Positions 52,761-62,333 are shown, counted from the stretch's first letter. The stretch is DNA of 64,000 nt from Tepidanaerobacteraceae bacterium (GCA_029982615.1 JARRBK010000005.1:1-64000), one strand, 5' to 3'. Translations and numbers: made by a program. The notes: a model not told the origin generated them from the sequence alone.

Positions 52761-54621
52761 CGAACTGGAAAAAAACTTTCAGGAATTGAGCAAAATGGCG
52801 CGAGGGTACCGCATGCGAATTCTTGTGTGCGGAGGAACCGGATGTATCGCCAACGGCTCGCTTGAGATTTACAAAAAGTTTAAGGAGGTGCTGAGACAGA
52901 AAGGGCTTTATACCGACCTTGAGCTGATTCAGGAAGGAAGGGAAGGGACCGGCGTGGCTGCCAGCGGATGCCATGGTTTTTGTGAGATGGGGCCTCTGGT
53001 GAGGATTGAGCCGAACGGCTTTTTATACGTTAAGGTAAAAGCCGAGGATGTGGAAGATATCGTAGAGAGCACTGTCATAAAAAATGAACCTGTTATGCGG
53101 CTTTTGTTTTGCGATCCAGCGGAGAAGAAACACTTTTTAAGAGAAGAGGAAATTCCCTTCTATCGCCGCCAGACCCGCCTTGTGCTTAAAAACTGCGGCA
53201 AAATAGATCCCGAAGACATAAGGGATTATATCGCGTGCGGCGGATATAGAGCACTGGCGAAGGTTTTGACGGAAATGACGCCGGAACAGGTGTGCGATGA
53301 GATTTTAAAATCGAAGCTCAGAGGCCGCGGCGGAGCTGGATTTCCGACGGGAAAGAAATGGCAGCAGGTGTTTTCGCAGGATTCCGATGTGAAATACGTG
53401 GTGTGCAACGGGGATGAGGGAGACCCGGGAGCCTTTATGGACCGCAGCGTTATGGAAGGGGATCCGCACCGAATCCTTGAAGGTATGATGATAGCAGGAT
53501 ACGCTACCGGCGCAAGAGAGGGTTATATATATGTGAGGGCCGAATATCCTCTGGCGGTAAAAAGGCTGCAAACAGCAATAAATCAGGCAAGAGAGTGGGG
53601 TTTGCTGGGGAAAAATATTCTGTCGAGCAATTTTGACTTTGACATTCACATAAATCGCGGGGCAGGGGCTTTCGTATGCGGAGAAGGTTCGGCTCTTACT
53701 CAGTCTATTGAAGGTTTTAGAGGGATGCCCCGGCCAAGGCCGCCTCGTACTGTTGAAAAGGGGCTTTTTGGAAAACCCACGGTCCTGAACAACGTGGAAA
53801 CTTTTGCAAATGTGCCTTCGATAATATTAAACGGCGCTGAATGGTTCAGCTCCATAGGAACTCCGGAGAGCCCCGGGACGAAAATATTTGCACTGACGGG
53901 CAACATCAACAACACGGGCCTGATTGAGGTGCCTATGGGCATTACTCTGCGCCAAATCCTTTTCGAAGTGGGAGGGGGCATAAAAAGCGGCAAGAAATTC
54001 AAAGCCGTTCAGATTGGAGGGCCTTCAGGCGGCTGTTTGACCGAAGAGCACCTGGATCTTTCCATGGATTTTGATTCTTTGGAGAAAGCCGGTGCCATGA
54101 TAGGTTCAGGCGGCTTGGTGGTTATGGACGAAGATGCCTGCATGGTGGAAGTGGCCAGGTTTTTCATGGATTTTACCCAGAGAGAATCATGTGGCAAATG
54201 TGTGCCGTGCAGGGAAGGGACGAAAAGAATGCTGGAGATTCTGGAAAAAATAGTATCCGGAAATGGAACTGTTGAAGACCTGGAACTTTTGAATGAGCTG
54301 GCTGAAGTGGTTAAAACCGGTTCACTTTGCGGTCTCGGGAAAACCGCACCAAACCCTGTTTTGACGACGATGAAGTATTTCAAAGAAGAATACATGGCGC
54401 ATGTAATCGATAAGCGATGCCCGTCGAAAGTGTGCAGAGGCCTTGCGCGTCCCGTCATAAATCGTGAAAAATGTCGCGGCTGCGGGAAATGCAAGAGGAT
54501 ATGCCCCGCATCGGCCATTGAAGGGGAAGCGAAAAAACCCCATGAGATTGACCAAAACCGCTGCCTGCGCTGCCTTGCGTGTATCGATGCATGCCCCTTT
54601 GACGCCATAAGGGAGGAATGA
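52744..54621 (+). CDS. hydB: [FeFe]-hydrogenase HydB subunit (NuoF-like flavoprotein with ferredoxin tail)
   Basis: About 625 residues: N-terminal [2Fe-2S] thioredoxin-like domain (CGGTGCIANGS, CHGFCEMGP); FMN/NADH domain (LRGRGGAGFPTGKKW, NGDEGDPGAFMDR, GAGAFVCGEGSAL); SLBB domain; NuoF [4Fe-4S] (ESCGKCVPCREG); and two C-terminal [4Fe-4S] motifs (CRGCGKCKRICP, CLRCLACIDACP). This layout is that of electron-bifurcating HydABC, which couples NADH and reduced ferredoxin oxidation to H2 release. ATG at 52744 follows GGAGGG. Confidence 0.93.
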   Translation: MIRTVDELEKNFQELSKMARGYRMRILVCGGTGCIANGSLEIYKKFKEVLRQKGLYTDLELIQEGREGTGVAASGCHGFCEMGPLVRIEPNGFLYVKVKAEDVEDIVESTVIKNEPVMRLLFCDPAEKKHFLREEEIPFYRRQTRLVLKNCGKIDPEDIRDYIACGGYRALAKVLTEMTPEQVCDEILKSKLRGRGGAGFPTGKKWQQVFSQDSDVKYVVCNGDEGDPGAFMDRSVMEGDPHRILEGMMIAGYATGAREGYIYVRAEYPLAVKRLQTAINQAREWGLLGKNILSSNFDFDIHINRGAGAFVCGEGSALTQSIEGFRGMPRPRPPRTVEKGLFGKPTVLNNVETFANVPSIILNGAEWFSSIGTPESPGTKIFALTGNINNTGLIEVPMGITLRQILFEVGGGIKSGKKFKAVQIGGPSGGCLTEEHLDLSMDFDSLEKAGAMIGSGGLVVMDEDACMVEVARFFMDFTQRESCGKCVPCREGTKRMLEILEKIVSGNGTVEDLELLNELAEVVKTGSLCGLGKTAPNPVLTTMKYFKEEYMAHVIDKRCPSKVCRGLARPVINREKCRGCGKCKRICPASAIEGEAKKPHEIDQNRCLRCLACIDACPFDAIREE

Positions 54622-54624
54622 GCT

Positions 54625-56592
54625 GTGGAAAAGACTATAAAAATAAACGGAAGAGAAATATCATTTACTAATGAAAGAAATCTTCTTGAAGTAATAAGAA
54701 AGGCAGGGATTGAACTTCCCACCTTTTGCTATCATTCGGAGCTTTCCGTTTACGGCGCATGCAGGATGTGCCTGGTGGAAGATGAGCGCGGCAGGATCAT
54801 GGCAGCATGCTCAACCCCGCCGCGGCCGGGGATGTCCATAAAAACCCACACGGAAAGGCTTGTCCGCCAGCGAAGGGTAACGCTTGAACTTTTGCTGGCA
54901 AATCATGACAGAGAATGCACGTCATGTGTAAAGAGCGGAAGTTGCCGTCTGCAGGAACTGGCGAGAATTCTGGGGATAAAAAATATCCGCTTCGGTCAGA
55001 AGAAAGGCAGGCTGCCCATAGACGACTCCAGCCCTGCCATAGTGAGAGACCCAAACAAGTGCATTTTATGCGGGGATTGTGTAAGGATGTGCGAAGAAAT
55101 CCAGGGCATAGGCGTAATCGGATTTGCTTACAGGGGCAGTGAGGCCAGAGTTACGCCGCCTTTTAACAAAAATATTTCTGAAGTAAATTGTGTAGATTGT
55201 GGCCAGTGTGCGGCTGTTTGCCCCACAGGGGCTATCACGGTTGCATCGCACATGGAAAAAGTATGGAATGCGCTTTATGACCCGGCAAAAACGGTGGTGG
55301 CCCAGATAGCTCCTGCAGTAAGGGTTTCTTTGGGAGAAGAATTCGGATTAAAACCCGGTGCTGTGACTTCTGGCAAAATCATCGGGGCGCTGAAAAAAAT
55401 GGGGTTTGACATGGTTTTCGATACATGCTTTGCAGCCGACCTTACGGCAGTAGAAGAATCCCATGAATTTTTGGAGCGGCTGTCGGGCAAAAAAAGACTG
55501 CCTCAATTTACATCATGCTGCCCGGCGTGGGTGAAATATGTGGAGCTCAATTATCCGGATTTTAAAGATAATCTTTCCAGCTGCAGGTCTCCGCAGCAGA
55601 TGTTCGGCTCGGTAATGAAGGGCATTTATGCAAAAAAGCTTGGCATCGACCCGGAAGAAATTTTTGTGGTGTCAATAATGCCCTGCACCGCCAAAAAAGC
55701 TGAAGCGCAAAGAGAAGAATTTTCCAAAGGCGGCATTCCGGATGTGGATGCAGTGCTCACAACTCAGGAAATGGCCAGGATGGTAAGGGAAGCCGGAATA
55801 ATTTTTGATGAAGTGGAAGAGATGCCTTTCGACATGCCGATGGGTTTTGCTACTGGCGGAGGACTAATTTTCGGCGGCGGTGAAGGTGTGGCGACGGCTG
55901 TAATAAGGACACTCGGCCGGGAACCGGTTTTTAGAACTCATGGAGAGGGCGGGCAGATAAAGACTGCCGAAATAGAATACGATGGCAAAATAATTAAAAC
56001 CGCTGCCGTTTCAGGCCTTAACAATGCGAAAAAGCTTCTCGAAGCCATAAGGGCTGGAAAAGAATACTATGACCTTGTGGAGGTTATGGCGTGTTCTGGC
56101 GGCTGTGTAGGCGGCGGTGGCCAGCCTCAGCCGAACACCAGTGACGCAAGAGAAAGCCGGAAAAAAGGGCTTTTGGGATCGGAAAAGCTCATGCAGCTTA
56201 AATCGCCGGCAGAAAATCCGATAATAAAGGATTTATACCGCGACCATCTGTATAGCCCGGGCAGCGAAAAGGCGCATGAAATGCTTCACACCACCTATAG
56301 AAACCGCAAGAGAATCGATGGGGAAATATGTTTTTCGGAAGACATTAAAAAAGCCGGAAAGGTTAGCGTTAAGGTATGCGTGGGGACGTGCTGCTATCTT
56401 TCAGGCGCGTATGAACTTTTTTCTGCTTTAAAAGAAATTGCTAATGAGGAAAAGTTTAAAGACAGGATAGAATTATCGGCGACTTTCTGCCTTGAAAATT
56501 GCGCAAAAAGCCCATGCGTTATGGTAGATGACACAATAATAGGCAAGGCTACAGTGGAAAAAGTGATTGATGAAGTTATAAAAAGGTTTTAG
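54625..56592 (+). CDS. hydA: [FeFe]-hydrogenase catalytic subunit HydA
   Basis: A 655-residue hydrogenase. Order: N-terminal [2Fe-2S] (CYHSELSVYGACRMC), the His-Cys3 cluster motif, two [4Fe-4S] (CILCGDCVRMC, CVDCGQCAAVCP), and the H-cluster domain with TSCCPAW (L1), MPCTAKKAE (L2) and MACSGGCVGGGGQP (L3). A C-terminal thioredoxin-like [2Fe-2S] domain (CVGTCCYLSG, CLENCAKSP) adds another relay. All cluster ligands look intact. GTG start after GGAGG, 3 bases after hydB. Maturases HydEFG are not in the window. Confidence 0.94.
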   Translation: MEKTIKINGREISFTNERNLLEVIRKAGIELPTFCYHSELSVYGACRMCLVEDERGRIMAACSTPPRPGMSIKTHTERLVRQRRVTLELLLANHDRECTSCVKSGSCRLQELARILGIKNIRFGQKKGRLPIDDSSPAIVRDPNKCILCGDCVRMCEEIQGIGVIGFAYRGSEARVTPPFNKNISEVNCVDCGQCAAVCPTGAITVASHMEKVWNALYDPAKTVVAQIAPAVRVSLGEEFGLKPGAVTSGKIIGALKKMGFDMVFDTCFAADLTAVEESHEFLERLSGKKRLPQFTSCCPAWVKYVELNYPDFKDNLSSCRSPQQMFGSVMKGIYAKKLGIDPEEIFVVSIMPCTAKKAEAQREEFSKGGIPDVDAVLTTQEMARMVREAGIIFDEVEEMPFDMPMGFATGGGLIFGGGEGVATAVIRTLGREPVFRTHGEGGQIKTAEIEYDGKIIKTAAVSGLNNAKKLLEAIRAGKEYYDLVEVMACSGGCVGGGGQPQPNTSDARESRKKGLLGSEKLMQLKSPAENPIIKDLYRDHLYSPGSEKAHEMLHTTYRNRKRIDGEICFSEDIKKAGKVSVKVCVGTCCYLSGAYELFSALKEIANEEKFKDRIELSATFCLENCAKSPCVMVDDTIIGKATVEKVIDEVIKRF

Positions 56593-56609
56593 CTGGACAG
56601 AACTGATTC

Positions 56610-56632
56610 ACCCGGTTTTACCGGGTTTTTTT
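56610..56632 (+). terminator. Terminator of hydCBA
   Basis: ACCCGGT (56610-56616), loop TTT, ACCGGGT (56620-56626), then a T run. Confidence 0.9.
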
Positions 56633-56678
56633 ATGTAAAACCTATAAGAATTTAAATAACAAAAATTAAAAATAATGG

Positions 56679-56737
56679 TGGAAATTTTTTAATAAATGCG
56701 ATATAATATATTCATAAGATGTATATACATGTATATA
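56679..56737 (+). promoter_or_regulatory. Upstream promoter and GTATATAC operator before the CODH operon
   Basis: TGGAAA (56679-56684), 17 bases, TATAAT (56702-56707), then GATGTATATACATGTATATA (56718-56737), which contains the palindrome ATGTATATACAT. The same hexamers, spacing and GATGTATATAC motif occur before the DUF166 gene at 62271. A regulator that binds GTATATAC is implied. Confidence 0.62.
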
Positions 56738-56746
56738 AAAAATAAA

Positions 56747-56802
56747 AGGAGGGAAAAAATGTGAGGTTGAAAGATACACGCTCAAATGCTGTTTGTGGTT
56801 AA
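56747..56802 (+). other. Strong ribosome-binding site with a 13-codon mini-ORF
   Basis: AAAGGAGGG (56747-56755) is followed by AATGTGAGG: an ATG that runs straight into TGA, overlapping a GTG (56761) that opens a 13-codon frame (MRLKDTRSNAVCG). It may be a leader peptide in the CODH transcript, or the ruined start of a lost gene. Nothing else codes between here and cooF. Confidence 0.4.
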
Positions 56803-56974
56803 ATACGGGTGTAAAAACGGCAAAAAAGTTAAATTGTTAACAACAGATATTTAAAATTAAAATCTTAACGAATGAATTTAGGGGAAAAATACCGAGGAAA
56901 TACTAAAGACAAACAAGAATTAATAAAAAAGCAGCATTATGTGAATATGTACAATGCCCATGCTGGTATACTTA

Positions 56975-57003
56975 TTGACAAAATAATATCAGAGTAGTAT
57001 TAT
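56975..57003 (+). promoter_or_regulatory. Promoter of cooFSC
   Basis: TTGACA (56975-56980), 17 bases, TATTAT (56998-57003). Confidence 0.78.
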
Positions 57004-57013
57004 AGGATTGAGA

Positions 57014-57031
57014 TTGTGAAAAGAATAACAA
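57014..57031 (+). promoter_or_regulatory. Rex-like operator before cooF
   Basis: TTGTGAAAAGAATAACAA, again TTGTGA-N6-TAACAA, lies about 10 bases after the -10 box, in a position where a bound repressor would block initiation. Confidence 0.75.
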
Positions 57032-57062
57032 TACAATAAATAAAATTGAAGAAGGGGTATTT

Positions 57063-57479
57063 ATGGTAAATATTTCTTTTGACAGAAATTTATGCCTTGG
57101 GTGCAAAACCTGTGAGCTGGCGTGTGCGGCGGCCCATTCAAAAACAAAGAGTCTGGTGGATGCCGTAAAGGAGAAGAAAATCTCCCGAATAAGGATAAAA
57201 AAAGTGAGTGGGAAAATCAAAATAGAACAGTGCAAGTTGTGTAAGAATCCCAAATGTATCCCCAGCTGTCCCACCCATTCCCTTACAAAAGATGAAAATG
57301 GCACGATAAAAGTAAATTTGTTCACATGCACGGGATGCGGTCTGTGCGAGGAGGCATGCCCGTTCGGAGCAATAGTCCTAGGGCCCTTCCCCACATTGTG
57401 CGACAGATGTGCCGAGGCAGACGAACCCCTTTGTGCAAAATCATGCCCCACTAAAGCCTTGAAGGTAAAGGCTGTATAA
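57063..57479 (+). CDS. cooF: CooF-like 4Fe-4S ferredoxin-type electron carrier
   Basis: A 138-residue iron-sulfur protein with four Cys clusters (CLGCKTCELAC, CKLCKNPKCIPSCP, CTGCGLCEEACP, CDRCAEADEPLCAKSCP), the HycB/CooF layout. It takes electrons from CO dehydrogenase. ATG after GAAGGGG. 22 bases before cooS. Confidence 0.88.
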   Translation: MVNISFDRNLCLGCKTCELACAAAHSKTKSLVDAVKEKKISRIRIKKVSGKIKIEQCKLCKNPKCIPSCPTHSLTKDENGTIKVNLFTCTGCGLCEEACPFGAIVLGPFPTLCDRCAEADEPLCAKSCPTKALKVKAV

Positions 57480-57501
57480 TGTATCATAAGGAGTGATAAA
57501 C

Positions 57502-59394
57502 ATGCCTGATAAAATATCTTGTTCTGGATGTGAACCAACCACAAATTTTCTATTAAAAAAAGCAAAAGACAACGGAGTTGAAACGGTTTGGGACAGAGCT
57601 GTTGCCATGCAGCCCCAGTGCGGTTTTGGAGAGATGGGAGTTTGCTGTACAAACTGTTCAATGGGCCCATGCCGCATAGTTAAAATATCCCCGGACGGTC
57701 CCAAAAAAGGAATATGTGGGGCTACCGAAGACACCATGGCTGCAAGAAACCTCGCAAGGGCTGTGGCAGCAGGTTCTGCTGCTCACTCCGATCACGGAAG
57801 GGATATTGCAGAGGCGCTGCACTATGCCGCAGAGCAAAAAAAGCCGATAAAAGATGAAAAAAAGTTGAAGGCTATCGCAGAAGAATGGGGAATTCAAGCC
57901 GAAGGCTGCAAAATTGAAGAAGTGGCTTCGAAAGTTGCGGAAAAAGCTTTGGATGAATTTGGAAAGCCTTTTGGGCACCTTCTGTTTGTGGAAAGAGCCC
58001 CTCAGAAGCGAAAAGAAAAATGGGAGAATATGGGTGTTGTGCCCAGGGCTATCGATAGAGATATAGTGGAAGTGCTTCATTCAACCCATATAGGGTGCGA
58101 TGCGGATTACAGGAACATTATGAGGAGCGCAGTCAGGGCGGCGCTGAGCGACGGCTGGGGAGGCTCGATGATAGGTACCGAGCTTTCGGATGTATTGTTT
58201 GGGACTCCGGAGCCTCATGAGGTGGAGGCAAATTTAGGTGTCTTGAAAAAAGACTGTGTGAACATCGTTGTGCACGGCCATGAGCCCACCCTGTCCGAGG
58301 CCCTGGTGGTGGCTGTGAATGAGCCTGAGCTGATGGAAATGGCAAAACAGCAGGGTGCTCAGGGAATAAACCTGGTGGGCATGTGCTGTACCGGAAATGA
58401 GGTGGCAATGAGACATGGAATACCGATGGCAGGCAATTTTTTCCAACAAGAACTTGCGGTGGTAACGGGTGCAGTGGAAGCGATGGTGGTGGATGTGCAG
58501 TGTATCATGCCGTCGCTGTCTCAAGTGGCAAGATGCTATCATACAAAATTGATTACCACCTCCAGCAAAGCCAAGATACCCGGCGCTGTTCATATGGAGT
58601 TCGACGAAAAGAAATCTTTAGAGTGTGCCAAAAAAATAGTAATAGAAGCCATTATGAATTTCAAGAACAGAAGGGGCGATGTATTTATACCTGAGGAAAA
58701 ATCTAGAGGCACAATAGGTTACAGCGTAGAGGCCATTATACGGGCGCTCGACGGCATTACCAATACTTTTGCCCATCCGTCAGGCACTGTAAAGCCTTTA
58801 ATTGACGCCATAAAGTCGGGTGTGCTGCGGGGAGCGGCGGCTATAGTCGGGTGCAACAACCATCGGGTACCTCACGACAAATCTCATGTAGAATTGGCAA
58901 AAGAACTCATAAAAAACGATGTGCTTGTGGTCACCACAGGCTGCGGCGCTCATGCATGCATTAAAGCCGGTCTCATGAGCGAAGACGCTGTCAAGCTGTG
59001 CGGGAAAGGGCTTGCCACCTGCTGCGAACTTTTGAAAGTGCCGCCGGTGCTCCATATGGGTTCTTGCGTAGACATAAGCAGGATTCTTCAGCTTCTTTCC
59101 ATAATGTCGAAATATATGAATGTGGATATAAGTGACCTCCCGGTAGCTGCGGCAGCTCCCGAGTGGATGTCGGAAAAGGCGCTGTCTATCGGCACTTATG
59201 CTGTGGCTTCCGGAGTATATGTGGTGCTGGGAGTTGCGCCGCAAATCACCGGTTCCGAAAACCTCACAAAGTATCTGACTTCCGACATGGAAGATATCTA
59301 CGGAGGAAAGTTTGACATAGAGCCAGATCCGGTGCAGGCTGCCAGAAAGATTTTGAATCATATAGAGACAAAGAGAAAACAGCTGGATATATAA
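57502..59394 (+). CDS. cooS: Anaerobic carbon-monoxide dehydrogenase catalytic subunit CooS
   Basis: About 630 residues, a full-length Ni-Fe CO dehydrogenase that oxidises CO to CO2. N-terminal Cys set for clusters D and B (CSGCEPTT, CGFGEMGVCCTNCSMGPCR); C-cluster residues appear in STHIGCDADYRN, VDVQCIMPSL, GCNNHR, TTGCGAHAC and LHMGSCVDISR. ATG at 57502 with AAGGAGTG. Unaccompanied by acsB, so it is the monofunctional kind coupled to CooF. Confidence 0.95.
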   Translation: MPDKISCSGCEPTTNFLLKKAKDNGVETVWDRAVAMQPQCGFGEMGVCCTNCSMGPCRIVKISPDGPKKGICGATEDTMAARNLARAVAAGSAAHSDHGRDIAEALHYAAEQKKPIKDEKKLKAIAEEWGIQAEGCKIEEVASKVAEKALDEFGKPFGHLLFVERAPQKRKEKWENMGVVPRAIDRDIVEVLHSTHIGCDADYRNIMRSAVRAALSDGWGGSMIGTELSDVLFGTPEPHEVEANLGVLKKDCVNIVVHGHEPTLSEALVVAVNEPELMEMAKQQGAQGINLVGMCCTGNEVAMRHGIPMAGNFFQQELAVVTGAVEAMVVDVQCIMPSLSQVARCYHTKLITTSSKAKIPGAVHMEFDEKKSLECAKKIVIEAIMNFKNRRGDVFIPEEKSRGTIGYSVEAIIRALDGITNTFAHPSGTVKPLIDAIKSGVLRGAAAIVGCNNHRVPHDKSHVELAKELIKNDVLVVTTGCGAHACIKAGLMSEDAVKLCGKGLATCCELLKVPPVLHMGSCVDISRILQLLSIMSKYMNVDISDLPVAAAAPEWMSEKALSIGTYAVASGVYVVLGVAPQITGSENLTKYLTSDMEDIYGGKFDIEPDPVQAARKILNHIETKRKQLDI

Positions 59395-59412
59395 TTTTAA
59401 GGATGTGATTCC

Positions 59413-60198
59413 ATGAAGATTGCTATAACGGGCAAGGGCGGCACGGGTAAGACGACACTGGCAGGGGTACTGGCGCGCACGTATGCAGACGATGGATATA
59501 AAGTGCTGGCTGTGGACGCGGACCCTGATTCCAATTTAGCTTCTGCGCTAGGATTCCCTGAGGAGATAGCGGAAAAAATCGTGCCCCTTTCTGAAATGAA
59601 AGACCTGATTGCCCAAAGGACTGAAGCTGTACCGGGAGTAATCGGCCAGATGTTCAAGTTAAATCCCAGAGTTGACGATATTCCGGAAAAATACTGCATT
59701 ACTTGCAAAAATGTGAAACTTCTGGTAATGGGTACGGTGAAAGAAGGCGGCAGCGGATGCATATGCCCGGAACATGCATTTTTGAAAGCCCTTATGAGTC
59801 ACCTCATACTCATGTCAAATGAGGTGTTGATACTGGACATGGAAGCAGGCATAGAACACCTGGGTAGGGCCACTGCCCAATCTGTAGATGCTTTTGTGGT
59901 GGTGGTGGAGCCGGGGAAAAGGAGCATCCAGACGCTGAGGGCTGTAAAGAAGCTGGCCCGGGACATCGGCATCGATAACATATTTGCAGTGGGGAATAAA
60001 ATAAAAAAACCAGAAGATGAAAAATTCATTTTGGATTCATGCAAAGATGTGCCTGTGATCGGATTCATGTCATACGATGAGGATGTCGTTTTTGCCGATA
60101 GGATGGGAGTTTCGCCTTATGAGCAGAGCAGTAAAAAGGTAATGGAGATTAGAAAGATTAAAAAAGAGCTGGAATACAGATTAAGGACATGTGAGTGA
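59413..60198 (+). CDS. cooC: CooC-type P-loop ATPase for CODH nickel insertion
   Basis: A 261-residue MinD/SIMIBI ATPase: GKGGTGKTTLAG (residues 7-18), DADPDSNLAS, and a metal-binding CIC (GSGCICPEHAFL). It loads nickel into CooS using ATP. ATG after AAGGATG; 18 bases after cooS. Confidence 0.92.
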   Translation: MKIAITGKGGTGKTTLAGVLARTYADDGYKVLAVDADPDSNLASALGFPEEIAEKIVPLSEMKDLIAQRTEAVPGVIGQMFKLNPRVDDIPEKYCITCKNVKLLVMGTVKEGGSGCICPEHAFLKALMSHLILMSNEVLILDMEAGIEHLGRATAQSVDAFVVVVEPGKRSIQTLRAVKKLARDIGIDNIFAVGNKIKKPEDEKFILDSCKDVPVIGFMSYDEDVVFADRMGVSPYEQSSKKVMEIRKIKKELEYRLRTCE

Positions 60199-60452
60199 GC
60201 AAGGAGGTTGGGCAATCTCCGGCGGGAAAGCGAATATCAAATTTGGTTTTGGTTATAAAAACTCAGAAAAGGTGGCAGGTGACACGCCTGTCACCTGCCA
60301 CCGTGAATATTTTTACATAACAAAATCTTGATTCGTGTGTAAAAATTAGGTCCGCTGCCGGAGGTGCAGGGCCATCTCTGGCAGGAAAGTGACTTTTTAC
60401 ACCTGAATCAATCTTTTCAAAAAAACTATAATGAGATGAGGAGGAGAATCCA
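60199..60452 (+). repeat. Spacer with a 14-bp perfect palindrome and two diverged repeats
   Basis: GGTGGCAGGTGACA (60271-60284), CGCC, and the exact complement (60289-60302) form a REP-like hairpin with no T run. GCAATCTCCGGCGGGAAAG (60212-60230) and GCCATCTCTGGCAGGAAAG (60371-60389) are copies of one another differing at four bases in that stretch, flanking the palindrome. The spacer ends with GAGGAGGAG before fhs. Confidence 0.6.
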
Positions 60453-62132
60453 ATGAATTTCAAAAGCGATATTGAAATCGCTCAGGAGGCAAAGCCGCAG
60501 CACATCCGCGATATTGCCGAAAAATTGGGCCTCGGTGAAGACGATATCGAGTACTACGGCAAGTACAAGGCAAAGGTTGACTACAACATATTGAGAAAAC
60601 TGGAGCACAAAGAAGATGCAAAACTTATTCTGACCACCGCCATTAACCCCACACCAGCAGGCGAGGGAAAAACAACTACAACTGTGGGTCTGGGAGACGC
60701 CCTCAATAAGCTGGGAAAAAAGGTTGCTATAGCCCTGAGGGAGCCCTCGCTGGGGCCGGTGTTCGGAATAAAGGGCGGAGCCGCCGGCGGAGGATATGCT
60801 CAGGTAATTCCCATGGAAGACATAAATTTGCATTTTACGGGCGATTTTCACGCCATCGGCGCAGCCAACAATCTTTTGGCGGCGATGATTGACAACCACA
60901 TATATCAAGGTAATGCTTTGGGCATTGACCCCCGGCGCATTACGTGGAGAAGATGTGTCGACATGAACGACCGGCAGCTAAGGTTTATTGTTGACGGCTT
61001 GGGCGGCAGGACAAACGGAATTCCACGGGAAGACGGATATGACATTACTGTTGCATCAGAGGTTATGGCCGTGTTTTGCCTGGCAAAGGACCTGGAGGAT
61101 TTAAAGAATAGACTGGCCAGAATAATAATAGGGTATACTTATGACGGAAGGCCGGTTACTGCGGGAGAATTGAAAGCCCAGGGGGCCATGGCAGCCCTGC
61201 TCAAAGATGCATTAAAGCCCAATTTGGTCCAGACACTGGAAGGCACTCCAGCCTTTGTGCACGGCGGCCCGTTTGCTAATATTGCCCACGGTTGCAACAG
61301 CATAATGGCTACGAAAATGGCTTTGAAACTGGCGGATTATGTAGTAACAGAAGCAGGATTTGGTGCTGACCTGGGCGCGGAAAAATTCCTGGATATCAAG
61401 TGCAGGGTTGCAGGGATAAAGCCGGACGCGGTGGTAATAGTGGCCACGGTCAGAGCCCTCAAGTATAACGGAGGAGTGGCAAAAGAAGATTTGAACAAGG
61501 AAAATCTTGATGCACTAAAGAAAGGTATTCCCAATCTGTTGAAGCACGTGGAGAACATCACCGTAAAATTCGGCCTGCCGGCCGTGGTCGCCATCAACCG
61601 CTTCCCGGCGGACAGCGAAGCGGAGTTAAAACTAATCGAAGAAGAATGCTCCCGCTATGGCGTGAAGTCAGTGCTGTCGGAAGTATGGGCAAAAGGTGGC
61701 AATGGCGGTATTGAACTTGCAAAAGAAGTAATCAGACTGATCGAAAAGGGTGAAAACAACTATAAACCTGTATACCGTCTCGAACTGGGGATCGCTGAAA
61801 AAATAGGAACTATTGCCCGGGAAATATACGGAGCGGATGGAGTAGAATTTTCACCGGCAGCAATCAAAGAAATCGAGAACCTGGAGAAACTCGGGTTTAA
61901 AAACCTGCCGGTGTGCATAGCCAAGACGCAGTATTCCCTCTCGGACGATCCACGGAAACTGGGAAGGCCTGTGGGCTTTAAAATAAGTGTGAGAAATGTA
62001 AAAGTCTCTGCAGGTGCGGGCTTCGTGGTGGCGCTTACGGGAGAAATAATGACAATGCCTGGGCTTCCGAAAAAGCCTGCTGCTGAAAATATTGATGTTG
62101 ATGCGGACGGACGCATAACCGGGCTTTTTTAA
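60453..62132 (+). CDS. fhs: Formate--tetrahydrofolate ligase
   Basis: A 559-residue ligase making 10-formyl-THF from formate, THF and ATP, the second step of the methyl branch. [13 protein letters not shown] (about residues 67-79) is the ATP loop, and [22 protein letters not shown] (in parts) the folate site. Length is canonical. ATG after GAGGAGGAG. Confidence 0.96.
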   Translation: MNFKSDIEIAQEAKPQHIRDIAEKLGLGEDDIEYYGKYKAKVDYNILRKLEHKEDAKLILTTAINPTPAGEGKTTTTVGLGDALNKLGKKVAIALREPSLGPVFGIKGGAAGGGYAQVIPMEDINLHFTGDFHAIGAANNLLAAMIDNHIYQGNALGIDPRRITWRRCVDMNDRQLRFIVDGLGGRTNGIPREDGYDITVASEVMAVFCLAKDLEDLKNRLARIIIGYTYDGRPVTAGELKAQGAMAALLKDALKPNLVQTLEGTPAFVHGGPFANIAHGCNSIMATKMALKLADYVVTEAGFGADLGAEKFLDIKCRVAGIKPDAVVIVATVRALKYNGGVAKEDLNKENLDALKKGIPNLLKHVENITVKFGLPAVVAINRFPADSEAELKLIEEECSRYGVKSVLSEVWAKGGNGGIELAKEVIRLIEKGENNYKPVYRLELGIAEKIGTIAREIYGADGVEFSPAAIKEIENLEKLGFKNLPVCIAKTQYSLSDDPRKLGRPVGFKISVRNVKVSAGAGFVVALTGEIMTMPGLPKKPAAENIDVDADGRITGLF

Positions 62133-62140
62133 AATGCATA

Positions 62141-62175
62141 GGAAAGCAATAATATACCTTAATTTAGGGCTTTCC
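62141..62175 (+). terminator. Weak inverted repeat after fhs
   Basis: GGAAAGC (62141-62147) pairs with GCTTTCC (62169-62175), flanked by matching GCAT and ATGC. The T content after it is low, so it may be only a weak terminator. Confidence 0.35.
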
Positions 62176-62270
62176 GTAATGCATTTCAAAAAAACCGACC
62201 GCTGACTAATCGCTAATACTTATATTAATGAAGGCTTTTTTAAATATCCTACATTTTTTTAAAATTCTGG

Positions 62271-62333
62271 TGGAAATTTGTACTGAAATAAGTTATAATA
62301 TTTACAAAAGAGGACGATGTATATACTGGTATA
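62271..62333 (+). promoter_or_regulatory. Promoter and GTATATAC motif before the DUF166-fchA-folD operon
   Basis: TGGAAA (62271-62276), 17 bases, TATAAT (62294-62299), then GATGTATATACTGGTATA (62316-62333). The match to the region before cooFSC is in both hexamers, the spacing and the first 11 bases of the motif. Confidence 0.62.

Noticed and set aside
54625-56592. Formate dehydrogenase or NuoG instead of HydA
   Set aside because: The three H-cluster motifs L1, L2 and L3 are all present.
60271-60302. The 14-bp palindrome as the cooC terminator
   Set aside because: No T run follows on either strand.
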